In this document: positions 1 to 13,642 of the stretch, in pieces
Position numbering within the stretch: the first letter of the stretch is position 1
Layout: each line of letters starts with the position of its first letter
Source of the DNA: Oscheius sp. JU75
Lineage: Eukaryota > Nematoda > Chromadorea > Rhabditida > Rhabditidae
Direction: 5' to 3'
DNA: 64,000 nucleotides
Assembly (NCBI GenBank): GCA_037178855.1
Contig: JASJZC010000006.1
Coordinates: forward strand, 3,720,001-3,784,000
Made by a program: the position numbers and the translations under genes
The notes under the pieces: generated by a model
The model's database searches: none
What the model was told of the DNA's origin: nothing
The model's input: only the letters and a program-made list of their open reading frames with translations

Positions 1-2506
1 TCAAAAAGTCGGAAGTCCAGAAAATCACATTTTGAACCCGAAAAAGGCTCCGAAAGGCGCGGCTCTAACCAGTGTGTCTCGCCCGTACTGTCTCGGCTAG
101 TTGCTCTATGAGATGGTACGGGTGAGACCGGTTGACAAAAAATCGTCCTAGTTCTAAGACATCGTATAAAGGTTCTCCGGCTTTACAATGTTCTGCAATA
201 TTGTATGTAGATTATGGTCTGCTATACAATTTTTTTCGAACATTGCAATGATGGAAAATATTATTTCATACCGAAAAGTGGTCTTGGAAGGAAGATGTGC
301 AGTGGTACGCGCATACTTCTTCTGCTGGGCGAAGGACAAAGAAACGTCTGGAAATAGAGCAAAACTGGCAGAGGATGGAGTTTTGCGTGATTAAACGATC
401 TCTCAAATGGGCTGCTTTGAAGTGGCCGAGCTGCGTGTGAACAGGGCGCTTTCACTCCGTCCTCTCTGCCACATGAATAATGAGATGCGCGGAGACAAAA
501 GACGACGAGACATCCGGACTCCGGCCTCTTTCCTTCCCCCATTTTACTAGCGTTTAAATGAGGAAATTACTCCCAGTTTTGGTGTCTTGATCAGAACTTT
601 TAGAGGTGCAGAAAAGGAAAGATTCGGGCTATATTTAGGATTGACGTATGCTGGCTATGACCAAACAATTATGTCTGCTGACAGACACTTCCGTGCTTCC
701 ATATTCCCGCCCAGTCGAGCTCCCCTTATTGCAGTGTATTTCTTTTTTTTAATCTTTCATACGTTGCTTTAGTCAAAAGCCAAGTAAAAGGTGTCTTATA
801 TGTTTCAACTTTGTTGAGAGAGCCTGTTAGATATTTCTCGTATGCCTTGGAAATACACAGGACCCCTATCCACTTGGCCGCAACCGGTACACTTGATGAT
901 TATCTAACAAGTCACCGCTTACACTAATGTTGCAAGCTTATTTTAAACTGTTTGTGCGCACTAACTGACAGCTATGACTTCTTGGCGAGACAAAGAGTCC
1001 ATTGGCCTGTGATATGGATCAGAGATCAAGCCGGTCACCTGGGGGATGAATATCGTTCCAGAGCACGGTCTAGAGCCATAGTTACATACTCTAGCCAGCA
1101 TTTAGCACATACAGAGATAGAGTACTGTGCGACGTCCCGAAAGAACTGTAGTGGAAATAATGAGGAGAAAGCGGAAAGACATAACAAGCCTGTATGTACA
1201 TAGGTCATACAACTGGTCATTGCAAGCATGAGCATACGGGTTGCGAGCTTAATCAGTAAGCGAGAGGATGAGTGGGCGACAGACCCGTAATTGGGTTGCC
1301 GGTGTCAATTTGCCCCCTCAATTGCTAATTGTAAAAGAGATGTCCATTCCAGTGGCTCTCTCTCTCTCTCTCTCTCAGAAACAGAGACTTCAGAAATGAC
1401 ATCTTTTGGAGATTATCTGGCCGTTGAGTATCGATCGTGAGACCTTTTGAGGATGGAGTGAGAGATGCGTCAAGTTAGAAATACGACAGCTGTCCGTCTA
1501 GGGCCAGTAGTCATGTCTAGTCTGAGAGATGGACCAATGAAACTTGCTCTTGTTCAGAACCTCTCTAGGTGATTTTCAACAAAATGAATTCTTTCTAGAG
1601 ACACATTCGCGGGTCAACAGGATGTCGATTCCGATGCCTCCTTCCAAGTATATCATGCCAATCGGGTATGCGTCAGGGTTAATTTCAGACATAGAGGCTT
1701 CTTTTTCGCTCCAGCCAAAACCATGTTAATTGAGCATGACAACATTGACAAGCAGTAGACCAGACCAAAGGACCATTGTAACAGCACGACTTCTTGAGTG
1801 ACACCTTTCCAATAGAAGTTGAATCGTGAATTAGACAATAAATCCTTCTCTGCCAACCAGTATCCCATTTTCAGTCCACTTCTTTCCGTTCTTTCCTCTG
1901 CTGGTAAACTCTTCCGCATCCCTTACTGTTCTACCGTCATCAGTCTCTACTGCTCAACTTCAATGAAAACATGACCATCACCCCTCATATTCTAGACCAT
2001 CTCTGCATTTTCTAGCTCTTCTAAATTTTTAAGAACATATATCACTTTCTCTTTGGTCTCGTCTGTTTCTAGCGTTCTTAAACGCGAAAAAAACTGTTCG
2101 GATAGTCTCACATCTCTTTGGATAGGATTCATTAATCAAAACTGATTCAAGTAGCCCATTTTCACACACAAAGGGGGAACACATAAAATGAGCTATTAAA
2201 GCATGTACATAAAAATTAGAGTCTTCCCATATGTACAATTCTGTCAAACTTCAAACAACACAGGTATTTCCGGTCACCGTACTCATGAATCAAAAGGGAA
2301 GGGAGGGGAGGAGGAGAGATAGCCCGTCGAGGTTTCATGGCCGAACGCTATTTTTCAGAGGGAAAGGGATAGGGAGGATGTACAAGTAATAGCGTCCGCT
2401 TATAAATCAGTCTATAAACAACCGTCACTTTGAACTCTACAATGGGAATATGAACACAACAAGGGGGTGAAAAGTGCTGTATCCTCTAGAGAAGAAGAGG
2501 ATCCAC
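1..2506. other. No recognisable gene
   Basis: No exon chain with a recognisable protein was found on either strand; open frames are short, under 95 codons, and lack family motifs or consistent splice phases. The part from about 2300 to 2506 is probably 3' UTR and downstream flank of the TSC22 gene on the minus strand. A CT dinucleotide run sits at 1356-1376. Confidence 0.5.
1356..1376. repeat. CT dinucleotide microsatellite
   Basis: About ten uninterrupted CT units. Read directly. No gene association is visible. Confidence 0.9.
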
Positions 2507-3913
2507 CTACTGCGGGTTAGGGTTTCTGATCGACTGTCGGACATCGGCCACCACATTGTTCAGCGTGTTGGCCAGTTCTGTCGAGCAGAAGGAGCTCGGC
2601 TGCACCTGGAAAGCTTTTATAAGTAAGGGAACTGATGAATCTGAAACTTTTAGAACCTCTGGCTGTGTAACAACTAGAAGACTCTACCACTGCAAGTTAT
2701 TCAGATCATCTACTCTGAAAACGTGACTGACTCATCAGGGATTGGCATCAGACAGTTTTGTGTCCGTTTATAAACAGAATGTACCTAACGCAATTCGATT
2801 TATCGATGCGAGAGTCAGATTGAACTTTTTTGGGTAGGAAAACCCTTTCTAATCATTTTTAGCAATTCAAAGATCTCACTGGAAACTTCTAAGACAAAAA
2901 TTTGACGTGGCCGTGCTTTTTGACCCGATTTGGCATCCCTGGAAATTTTTACTTTTTGCTCAGAAAAATAATCTAGTTACGATATTAAATATGGTATAGC
3001 TCTCTTGCTACCGATCGATGAAACCAAATCAAGGTGAGAAAGACAACAAACCTTGGCGGCAATAGCGGAAGCTGTGGCAATTGCTGACGGCGTTGTGGAG
3101 GGACCATTCTGGGCCTTCTGCTGGGCGACGAGAGTGGCCAGGTTGTTGACAACTTCGGCCGGAGCGTACTGGCGAAGAAGCTGATTCTCGTTTTCTACCA
3201 CTTGGATCTGAATTGTGATATGTTTTGGCAAAAAAAAACTATAACAAACCTTGGCCTCCAGCTCGACGATGGTCTGACGTAGGAAGTCGATCTCTTCTCG
3301 GACGGCGAAGGTAAGATGTGTCTTGACCAAATCCATCGCCTGTTCGATTTTGTTATCGATATTGGGGGGAGGGGCTCCATTCGCGGTTGCCACACTGAAA
3401 ATGAGTTCTATAAACTTATTTTAACAAAAAAAAGATTAGCGTACGGTAAACACTGATCAAACACCTCTGCTATCTCGCGCAAGCTGTGTCTTTCGTCCCC
3501 TTCTCTACACCGTCTAACAGACAATTTTTCCCTCCTAGCAACATTTCACTGACGCAACTTTCACGCCCCTGATAACCATTGTTTAGAGGCTGCTGTGCAT
3601 CGAAAATCGTCTTATCTTTTCAGCGAAATAACTCCTCTTACCAGGGTTCCGTCGTGGTCGAGACACGAAGGGGACCGAGACCCGGAGTAACTGGCGTGTT
3701 AGGAGGAATTCTCGTCGAGGGACTGTCCGCACTGTACTCAAAATGCTGGTCGGGGCTCTGTGCCACCGGGGTTCCGGGTGGCGTGATTGGCATCGTCCTT
3801 GTGAGGACATTGTGTCTGCTGAGGAGAGTCAGAGACGAGTCGAGCTCCTCCACCGAGTGCATTCTGCCAAATGCCGCGTAGATCGGTGCCGAGTGCATTA
3901 CAGAGGCAGACAT
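2507..3913 (-). CDS. TSC22/bunched family protein, short isoform
   Basis: Same last three exons as the long form (3250-3394, 3052-3207, 2507-2605), joined to an alternative first exon 3642-3913 that lies inside the long-isoform intron. Protein of 223 aa; the first 90 residues are Ser/Pro/Thr-rich and start MSASVMHSAPIYAAF. The alternative exon ends in phase 2, exactly as exon 8880-8995 does, so both can splice to 3394. Short TSC22 forms typically lack the RGRW motif and can oppose or heterodimerise with the long forms (family knowledge). An internal promoter upstream of 3913 is implied. The exon structure is firm; expression is inferred. Confidence 0.85.
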
Positions 3914-6900
3914 TTGGATACAGCTTACTTGAAGACGAGGAAGAAAAACTCAAAAATAGTCGAAATGAAGGAAGTGGCGGAAACTGGAAACGGTGATTCT
4001 GTTGCGAGATAAGAACTGAGAGAGAGACGAGTAGGAAAGAGAGTCGAGTCAATTTTTCAAAAATGACGATCGGCTGGGCAAACAGCCCAAACAGAGTGGA
4101 AATGGGAGAGCTTTTTGACCACCAATTATCCTCGTCAAACTGAGACAAAGAACACTCGTGTGCTCTGATAGCCCGCGACAAAATGAGACAATGCGCATAA
4201 TCGGCTGAGAGTGAGAGTGAGGGAGGAGCAGCGTATATCGAAAAACAAACATCGTCACACAGACTGGGAGGTCAAACAGCCTCTTCTATTCTTCAGGATA
4301 GTCTCAGTCGTGTGCCACCGACTGACGTATACAAATAGAGTGAGAGAGCTTCGACCAGCCAAGGAACAACAATAATAGAGAGACAGAGGGAGCACAGCTG
4401 ACTCTCTCGTTCTTTTCCGAGACTGATACTGCCAAGACTAAAACAATGGCTGCCTGGGGGCTTAAAACGAGGCGGAAAGGGCATAATTTGGACTAATCGA
4501 CCGTGGCATTTGGAGGGACATAATGAGGAAGTTTTCTGGCTGACTGGCCATCAGATATCGATGGATAAACCAAAAATCATGATTCTGGTCCAGTAGCCAT
4601 CGGATATCGAAAAATACGGTCTTGTGACGTAGCAGGTCATTGTGCCAACAGTGAACTGGGTTTATGCAGCAGCCTCCGATCTGTTCACAAATTTGAATAC
4701 GAGGGCGGTTTGTGTGTGGGACTAAAAATAGAATTCTGTGTGCTCAGCGTTGTGAATATTATGAGGAAGTCAGGAGCAGTATCTGCCTATCTGCAACTGG
4801 TAAAAACACCACTTCCCTTTGGATCAACGTCGACAGTACAGAGGCCAGGCTCATTTTGCACCGAAAACAATATGATCAAAGAGGCTTTTCGTTCCTCGGC
4901 GAAACCTAACTTGGCCCGTACAAGCTTTTTAACAAATATTTGTCAGAGCGCATGAAACTCGGAGAAAGAAGAAGAGCTCGAAGAGCACAGCCACGTAGCC
5001 AGCACGATCGGCCAATGGGCCTTTATCAGAAGGAGCTTTCGTCCCCGAAATAGATAGGGCTAGAGGGTACTTCCCCCACCAGAGGCTGTTTGTCCGATCA
5101 GCTCGCTTTCGACGACATCATATCTTTGGAGGCAGTTCGCTTGGACTAAAGAAGAGGGGTTTAGGGCCTTTGTACCGTACTTTTTTTGAAGGGAAATTTG
5201 CCCGACAAAATCAAGAATCTCCCATCTTTTAATGAAACGCCTTTTCAAGAATAAAAGTTTTTCGAGCCTAAACAGCATTTTTACCCGCTTCAGTAAGTTA
5301 TGGAAAGATGTACAGCTCCAAGCTGACCAAGTTTGCATACTTCTACGCGAAAAAATACTATGCCGCTCTCAAAAAATGGGTATTTTTCGATATCAAGATT
5401 TCTTAAGAAAGAAAAATAAAGAAGAGCCCGGTGTTCCCTTCCCAAAACTACAAATCCAGACCAGACTACGATGACACACCAAATGAGACGGCCTGTTTGA
5501 AGAATATTTGAATTGAATTGGGATTGGCAAACAGTTGGCTCGACACCTCAAACATATGTCCCGCTCTCTAGTGTGTTGGTGTGGGATCCCATGGATCCAA
5601 TTTTTACCTGGCTCTTGCTCTAATGACGTCTCAAGGCTGAAACAGCGCCAAACAGACTGTCTCCCTCTACACACAGAGACGCTTATTCAGGCGACGTTAT
5701 CTATGTAGTGGGATGGAAATAGTACGAGACCAAAGTTTGAATCGTTCTCGACTAGCAATCTATTAGGCAGCGAAAAACGAGAACTCAAAAGTATCATTCG
5801 AGGCGTCCAAGATGAGGAAAAAGGCGCGTTCTTCGACCAGTTTGGAGTGCGGTGAGGGCGAGGGTGAAAATACACAGAAAAAATCCTACGACGAGGTACT
5901 CGACCTCACGACGTAGAGTTCGCCGTCGCGCGACTCTCACTCTCCTTCACAATTGGCACAAGGCTTCAAGCTTGTAAACATTGGCCGGGAGACTCACAGT
6001 GTCAGCAATCATTCTCTCAGCTAGTGGAGAAGGTATCTTTTTGCTTCTGGCGTGCCAAGAGGTGAAAGGAGCAGCACAAAACAAATTCACGTGACTCTCA
6101 TTTGCACCGGGTTTGGCGTTATCTTTCTGTAGGGGATCTATATGACTCAAAACAGAAAAAAAATAAAGGGACTGATAGCACGAACAGACACTCAGCAAGC
6201 AATAAATTGCTACCATAAATCTGTGAGAGAGCAAGGGTGAAAAACAAAAAGACTTCCACGGTCCCCACAACCGAATAAACAGTGAAGCACGTGTCAATTA
6301 ATTCGGTATATCAGTAGTCATGGAAAACATATGGGGGCCACAGCGGTTTTGTGACGCAGATATCATGATCTCTAGGCCCGACCTTTGGGGCATAGACGTT
6401 TAATAATGGAACCTGTCTTTTTATTCTCGCACACGTAAACAAATCGGCGAAGAAGCTATGAATCAGCTCAATGATTCCAACCTATTTGATTATTGTTGGG
6501 CAATGTTTTCACAGGAATCTGAGAGCAGGTGGAAAACAGCCCGTTTTTCTTGCTAACAATGACTTTTGGAACGCGGACAGTACAATTGGCACTTTCGCCA
6601 CCCATAGTCAAAAAAGCCGGGCAGGATATCAAATGACCATAAGCGCTTGAAAAAGCTCTATATGGTTTTGATAAGGGGAAGGCGAAGTGAGCAAAAATCA
6701 CCGGGGGAAAACCCTGATAGAAAAGAGGAGACAGTACTCACGACCTTGAGTCTATTTGTTTCTTCTTACTGTTTCAGCACAGGAGCGAATGAGCACAGAA
6801 ACTAGTCAGACCACCCAGAGTTACATGGAAGTTTTCTCAAAGAGAGGGCCAAGTGTTCCTTCTTTTCTGCGCAAATAAACAACCTTCCCAGGAAAAGAAG

Positions 6901-9900
6901 ATTTTCCGGGTCTCACGAGGAAAGGGTGGGCACAAACACGAGCTTTTGGTCTCCTCTCGTCGTGTAGAGTGGAGCCCCAATTAGCATTATTTTGCCGTGA
7001 TGATTACCTAGGATGGCCGAATGGAACGGAAGGAGTTCTCCTCAAGGGATCTGGGGGAATACACTTGTTACGAACTAACGAATGAAGAGGCCTTCCGAAA
7101 CATGCGGATGGATAATTGAGTTAGGCTGGGACTAAAGAACGTACTGAACTGTCACGCGACAGAGTTCTAAGAAGTTTCGGAAGGTTTCGTAAGTTTCGTT
7201 AGAGCTGATGAATCAGCGCGAAAGAGAGACGGTGCAGAGCGACCAGCGACCAAGAAAAGTGCCGTTGGTGCAGTCTCTCAGCTGCTGCGCGAGATCTCCT
7301 TTGTCGAAGAACAAAATTTATGATAGGCGCCGCGTGTTGGCTGCAAAAGAAAGCAAAATCGAGAGAGCGGCGAGGTGTTGGACCCGGATGAATGACGAAC
7401 AATGACGATAGGCTTGAGGCAATCGGGAAAGAGTGAGAGACAGTGGCGAGAGAGGCTATTTGCTCCGGTTGATCCGGGCTCCAAACCGTCTCTCCCAGCA
7501 CTTTCGCGCACGGCTATCAGCTGGCCCTGTCCAGTTGAGGAAGCCACCTGGCATGATTCAAAGCGAGGACTGGGTGGTCAAAAACCACGCTCGAATGTGC
7601 GCGAATGTCTAATTGCGAGCGCCGAGTTCTCACATATCCGATACTTTCGGAGAGTGAGGTGAAATTTCAGCACTGGAGGATAAAATAAACCTCGATCAGA
7701 TTCACCAATCAAAGTTTTTATGCGCCAGAGAGAGCGGGTAAAGGAGAATGCCAACTGGCTTTAAACTCCAGAGCTCCGTATCTCATTTGTACTTGTCATA
7801 AGTACGACTTTCTCCGAGGGAACAGAGAGTGAGCAGGCGCACACGTTTCCAGGCAAAAGGTCAGATTTCCGTGGATGTTTTTCTCGTGGCGCATAGTAGT
7901 TTTGAGTCTTTCTAGTTGTATAAGGTTCTGGAGCACAAAAGAAGTTGCAATCGTCTTGGCAAACACGGCTATTCACAGCCCGTGTTGACAAGCTAGCATT
8001 CTTCGCAGTTTGATAGCAAGTCTGATAAGGATTCACTTCCCAAGATGACCAAAAGTTTTGCAAATCTTCGATATCGTGTGCTTTGTATCACAAAGTTTGG
8101 TGACGCTGCCAGAGATCGAGAAAAACAGCCATTTGATTGAATGTGCTGGCAGAGTGGGAACAGTTGGAGAGGCGACCCCACCAGGATTCATGGATCTTTG
8201 AGGAGAAGATAAAAGTTTAGGGGCATGAGAATGTTGTGGAAGAAAAGGAAGTGCCAAGTGGTTCCAGATGTACAGAAAGATTATGACACACAAACAAGTG
8301 GATCAGTTGCATTATCGCCAGACGGACTCAAATAGAGCAAACTCGGAGAGGGGTTCGGAGAAGAGATGGAAACGTCGTGAGGTCAAAACACGAAAGGACT
8401 GTACGCTGATCAGAGGGAGGAAGGAAGCGCTAAAGTACAAACTTTTTGGAAGTGATAATATTGGTTGCGGAAAGAAAAGGTTCCAATTGACGTTGTGCAA
8501 GACAGAGAGATGGCTAGTAGGCGTAGGACAAAGAATTGCCTGAACAAACGAACACCAAGAGCGTCGTTTATGTATGGGGTGTCAATAGGAATGACGATAT
8601 CCTCACACCGACAAAGCTGTTGTCTGATAAGATCGAGAATCGTGTTGCGACATGACGATGAATGCTCTGCTCTCTTCCGGCCGACTGCCTAATCTCCGGA
8701 AGAGCTCGTCGATGCATAAGACGATGGGCGTATTTCCTTGATGACTGACGGTCAAGTTACCCGGTGGAACTGATGGGAAAGACGTAATAAACAACCCTAT
8801 CTTTTAATACAACATGAAGGGATACTCCCTACAATAACCTGTCGCAAACCCAGCATCAAATGACTCAACACGAACTCACTTTTCATCCTCCGCGATCTCT
8901 GCTGCTGGACGTCCGACCATGGCTCCGGCTGTTGGCGCGCTGGCTACCTGAGGAAGTGGTGTCGGCTGCCCCGAGGAGACTTGAGCGACGGAAACCTATA
9001 AGAATTGATGCGACATGAGATCATTTCTATCTTCTGACGTCTGCTGAATAAACTAAAAAGTTTGGGACTATCTTGAGAATATGGGAGCTAGGATATTGAA
9101 TGTCTTGTGAGAGAGGGCAAACAAAGGAAAAGATAGTGAGAGATGTGAAAGTTGGTCAAACATGCCGAGTTAGCTTGTAAAATTGTTTTCTGCCCAATTT
9201 GGGTAGGATTGGATCAGGAAAAGTACCTGTTGAATGTGGATCTCGCCGGGAACGGTGACGACGACAGCTCCTGTAGTCGCTACGATGTCTGGGAGAGTGT
9301 GTTGGAGCTGGAAAACAAAGGATTATGCAACTAAATTAGGAGACAGAACTGCAAAAAGTTAGCTATAGTTAGCAACTGCAAAGTTTTTATACTTTTGAGC
9401 TAAAATTCGGTAACGGGAACGGAAACTAGGGAACAAAGGTGGCTCGGAAGATGAACAGATCACCATTGCCCGTCACAAAAAGCAGTTTGTTTGTTAGTAC
9501 ACATATCCGAGTCTCTGTTCTACGCATGTCCTTAGCTCGAGACCATCTCGTCTCCGCTTAGTCTCTAACTCGAAAAGTGTTCAAGGACTGGGATCGCAAA
9601 CCGTCGGCTCCCACGCATTTTTGGGGAAGGACTGCGAGCCCCGAAACTACTCAAACACTCCACTTACAGTGATGTACTGCCTACGTGAAAAGGTATGATT
9701 CTGCGTCAACTGTAAGAATTGGCTCCTCTTTTTCGTTTTGCCATGAAAAAATAAGCGAAAAGAAGTACCTTTGTGACCATATCCTCTGTAAGGAGCTCAT
9801 CCCGGACGCTGATAGGAGTTCCATGGATTGGAGTAGGGTGTGGGGCGATCGATGTTACGACAATCGTCGAAGTTTCCTTCTCTTTCTGTGCCAGAAAATG

Positions 9901-10294
9901 AATCAGCTTATCTAAAATATAACCTACCACAGGTGTAGTTTCGAGAGCATTGATAAGATCTTGGTTTAGTGGCTCCAAATCGGGGACCGTCGAAGCAGAC
10001 GCGGTGATGATGATCGTCGAGGTTTCTGTGACTGCAATCTAAGATAAAACGACGTCAAGCCAGGCTGGATACCTGCATCTTTGTCACTATCTGGCTGCTG
10101 TTGCGTCTTGTCGTCCTTGTAATCCCAGCACTTCCATCGGCCGCGAGTAAAATGGCCGGGAACTGGAACGACCTAAAAAAAAAAGTATGTGGCTGAATGA
10201 ATTGTGGATCCAAACAAACCTGGAATTGCCGCTCCTTTCTAGTAGCCGTGGACAGGTCGACAGTCACAACAGTCTCCATATCGGCAGCTCCCAT
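2507..10294 (-). CDS. TSC22/bunched family protein, long isoform
   Basis: Putative leucine-zipper regulator of the TSC22 domain family; long forms in other animals act in growth control. Exons on the minus strand in order: 10220-10294, 10073-10172, 9928-10031, 9769-9885, 9227-9307, 8880-8995, 3250-3394, 3052-3207, 2507-2605, giving 330 aa. Residues about 209-262 form the TSC box and zipper (DNKIEQAMDLVKTHL, then AVREEIDFLRQTIVELEAK). Residues 35-43 read RGRWKCWDY, the second conserved motif that marks long isoforms (bunched-A, TSC22D1.1, TSC22D4 type). The middle is Thr/Val/Pro-rich low complexity. The usual N-terminal motif 1 was not found, so an upstream coding exon may be missing; the start used is the first ATG after a 3' splice site at 10298-10300. 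A 5485-bp intron (3395-8879) separates N-terminal exons from the TSC box, and phase 2 matches on both sides. Confidence 0.82.
3914..8879 (-). other. Long intron of the TSC22 gene with the short-isoform promoter region
   Basis: About 5 kb without any exon I could support. It lies upstream of the alternative first exon and inside the long-isoform intron, so regulatory sequence for the short transcript is expected here. One open stretch near 8700-8790 (minus) looks coding at first, but joining it at the available acceptor gives a stop within five codons. Confidence 0.5.
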
Positions 10295-10297
10295 TTC

Positions 10298-10860
10298 CTG
10301 CAAACCGAAACTGAAAATGAACAATGAAAACGAACCGTTTAGATTATCTCCTACTTCCCGACAAAAAAGAACTTCTTTGAAGCTAGACCGCCTGAAAATT
10401 AGCAATTTTCATAGCAAGAGAAGGAAACAAGGCCACACGGATTGAAATGCGGGTCCATCGATAAATACTACCACAACTTCTGGCTATTTTGAGCAGTAAA
10501 ATCGACGAAATATAAGAGGAACGCGATCGGGAAAAAATTGTGGTAAATCACATCCTGAAATTGGCGAGGAGCCAACAAGTGCCCTACGGCTAATCCTCGC
10601 GAGCGGGTGCGCTGCGACCCACTTTGAATAGTTTTTCCGGCTTGAAAAGTTGATATTTCCAGGAGGAAAACGAGGAAGAGCGATAGAAACACATCTCGTG
10701 CCGATAGATGCTGATGAGAAAAACAAGAAGGCTAAAACGGTACGGAAGTAGAGGAGATGCTGCTTATTCTAGGAATAAAAGATGGACGGAGAGAAAGTTT
10801 ATTAGTTTTCGGAACGAGAACGACAGATAGTAGCAGCAGAGGCTGATGTTGTAGATGGAT
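10298..10860. other. Upstream region of TSC22 and 3' flank of the PMP3 gene
   Basis: A 3' splice site at 10298-10300 precedes the first long-isoform ATG by a few bases, so a 5' exon (UTR, spliced leader or coding with motif 1) should exist upstream or in trans. I could not place it. No other gene is visible. Confidence 0.4.
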
Positions 10861-11357
10861 CTAAAGATCGCTATAGCCGGGAGGCGATGACTGAGACTGA
10901 ATATCAGGGACTGGAGAGGAATAAGAAAAGACTTACGGAGTGGTGATGAATGTAAACGTTGGTGGGAGCAAGAGGGACGTAGCAGCAGATCATGTACCAG
11001 GCGTGGATTATTCCTGAAAGTTGCTAGTCGGTTACGTCGTCGACTTTGCCCTCGGTGAAGAAGATCAGATACCAGGCGTGGATAATACCTAGAAAACGGC
11101 TTTCGCTAACTATTCAGCCAATCTCTAGTTCTGTCAACGCAGTTTCGGCCCATCAAACGAAAGGAGCATCTCGCGCATAGCCTACAATAACGTACCGGGA
11201 ACAATGCCAAGGATGCTGAGGATGACGTTAATCCAGAAAGCGTTGGTACATCCCACGAGAATGCCGACGGCCAGCGGCTAAAAGGCATATTTTGTGTGAA
11301 GGCAGGACGGTTTACCGGGCAGACGAGAGCGAGAATTGCAAGGAGAACTTTGCACAT
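10861..11357 (-). CDS. PMP3/UPF0057 proteolipid, long isoform with distal 3' exons
   Basis: Small two-helix membrane proteolipid of the PMP3/RCI2 family, linked in yeast and plants to plasma-membrane potential and salt tolerance. Exons (minus): 11316-11357, 11196-11277, 10937-11013, 10861-10896; 78 aa. The N-terminus is MCKVLLAILALVCPPLAVG; the second hydrophobic segment ends ILSILGIVPGIIHAWY, the family signature. The distal form continues with a cytosolic tail rich in Tyr and His and ends SSPPGYSDL. The exon plan and tail resemble the neighbouring paralogue at 12537-12955 (tail ends PPAYHE), so this is probably the ancestral form. A 3' splice site lies 15 bases before the ATG. Confidence 0.82.
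11024..11357 (-). CDS. PMP3/UPF0057 proteolipid, short isoform with proximal terminal exon
   Basis: Uses the same first two exons (11316-11357 and 11196-11277) but an alternative terminal exon 11024-11088, giving 62 aa. This exon repeats the start of the distal one (GIIHAWY) and then ends in a short acidic tail, FTEGKVDDVTD. Both exons are entered in phase 1 after the Gly codon. Only the C-terminal tail differs between isoforms. Choice would depend on use of the proximal stop and poly(A) site versus splicing to 11013. Confidence 0.78.
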
Positions 11358-12238
<881 letters not shown>

Positions 12239-12536
12239 AGAAGCCGCTTCGAGTTAGTCCTGCTGTAAATTTCACCACTACACTTCTCTAAACAACTCTA
12301 ATTGTTCATTCCTACTATTTGCAAAAACTTATAAACATCTCGCAACTTTTCACGTTCTTCTGGAACTTGGGCCGGTCCTATCTTCCTAGGACTGAGTGAG
12401 ATTTGTGGGAAAGGCTTTATTAGCGTTTCAAAAGTACAAACACGGGTGAACATTAAAACTTGCGTGTATTGCGAGGAGAAAGGTAATGGCGAGATGAATG
12501 TAAGGCCGGGGTTTGTACAGACAAACTGTTCAAGTC

Positions 12537-12955
12537 TTACTCGTGGTAGGCTGGGGGCTGAAAAGAATTCTAAATGTCATGTTTAGCACCCGGAACTCAC
12601 AGCCTGGTGTCCTTGGACGTAGACGGTCGTGGTGGTGTGGGTGTGCGGAGGCTCGTGGCACCAGAGCATGTACCAGGCATGGATGACTCCTGAATTTGGT
12701 CTTCTGCTCTCTCGTTACTTGAATTATCCGGAAGCTATGATCTTTCAAAACCGGCTTTTGGAAGTACTACGCCAATTTTTTTTTAACTCACCAGGAATGA
12801 TTCCTAGAACAGTGAGCAGAATGTTAATGAGCAAGTTGCAGTCACATCCCGAGTTGAAGAGTACTGCCAGCGGCTGAGAAGTTAATTTTCGCACATTAGA
12901 CCATTTAACTTACCGGCAAAACGATAGCCAGGAGCGAAAGAAGGATCTTGCACAT
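12537..12955 (-). CDS. PMP3/UPF0057 proteolipid paralogue
   Basis: Second PMP3-type gene, 77 aa, exons (minus) 12914-12955, 12792-12873, 12601-12689, 12537-12557. It starts MCKILLSLLAIVLPPLAV, keeps the ILLTVLGIIPGVIHAWYM core, then has a His/Thr-rich tail ending GHQAPPAYHE. Exons 1 and 2 are the same length (42 and 82 nt) as in the paralogue 1.2 kb away on the same strand, so the two are a local duplication with the H3 gene between them. The acceptor upstream of the ATG lies 15 bases away. It is probably an integral plasma-membrane protein; its role in animals is little known. Confidence 0.87.
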
Positions 12956-13642
12956 TGTTGGGCGCCTCTACTGAAACAAGTTCAAAAATTATGAAGCGGA
13001 AAGATTGCCAAGTCTCTTTAAGAAGCAACACGCGAAATTAGAAGAGATAAGCAGATGGCAGAGGCGACTTTTCGATAGAGAAAGACGCTAATCGATACAA
13101 GGGAAAACAAGCGCCATATGTGTGCGTCGTAAGCGATAAAACGTACTGGTGAGTCAAGAGATACTTTGGCATTTCGTAAGCGTTTGAACTCGTGATTTAG
13201 TACATTCAAACTCGACGATATCGTTGCAAAACAATAAGAACGACGAGGACCCTCTTTGGAACGACATAAAAAAAAAAATACCCAGACGCTTCTTGTTGTT
13301 TACGCAAATGAGTTTCTCTATGATGTTTTCTGGGTCACGTGATTGGGCTAAAGTCCGTTTATGGTAAACAAGCTGAGATTTGTCCCTGTATTTGGTAGGA
13401 TTCGAGGCAAGAGCTGGGGGAACAAACTAGTGATCCGTTATGAGCCAAAGATTCTTTGATTCTGGACACATTACCTACTGAAAACTAGTGGCCAGCGGCA
13501 GAAAGACATTGCGAGAGCGTTCCACAGTTGAATTGATACCTTCACACCTTGTTTTTGAAAGAAACAACGGAAAAAATCTGTTTATCACATGCACACCCGT
13601 AGGCCCTGGTATTTCAGTCGAAATGTTCTTATAAATAGCCGA
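12956..13642. other. No recognisable gene
   Basis: Spacer between the TRAPPC2 stop and the start of the PMP3 paralogue, both on the minus strand. No exon or RNA gene seen. Confidence 0.5.

Noticed and set aside
8603-8794. Open stretch on the minus strand as an extra TSC22 exon
   Set aside because: Entering it in the required phase at the available acceptor gives a stop within five codons, and direct splicing from 8880 to 3394 already has matching phase.
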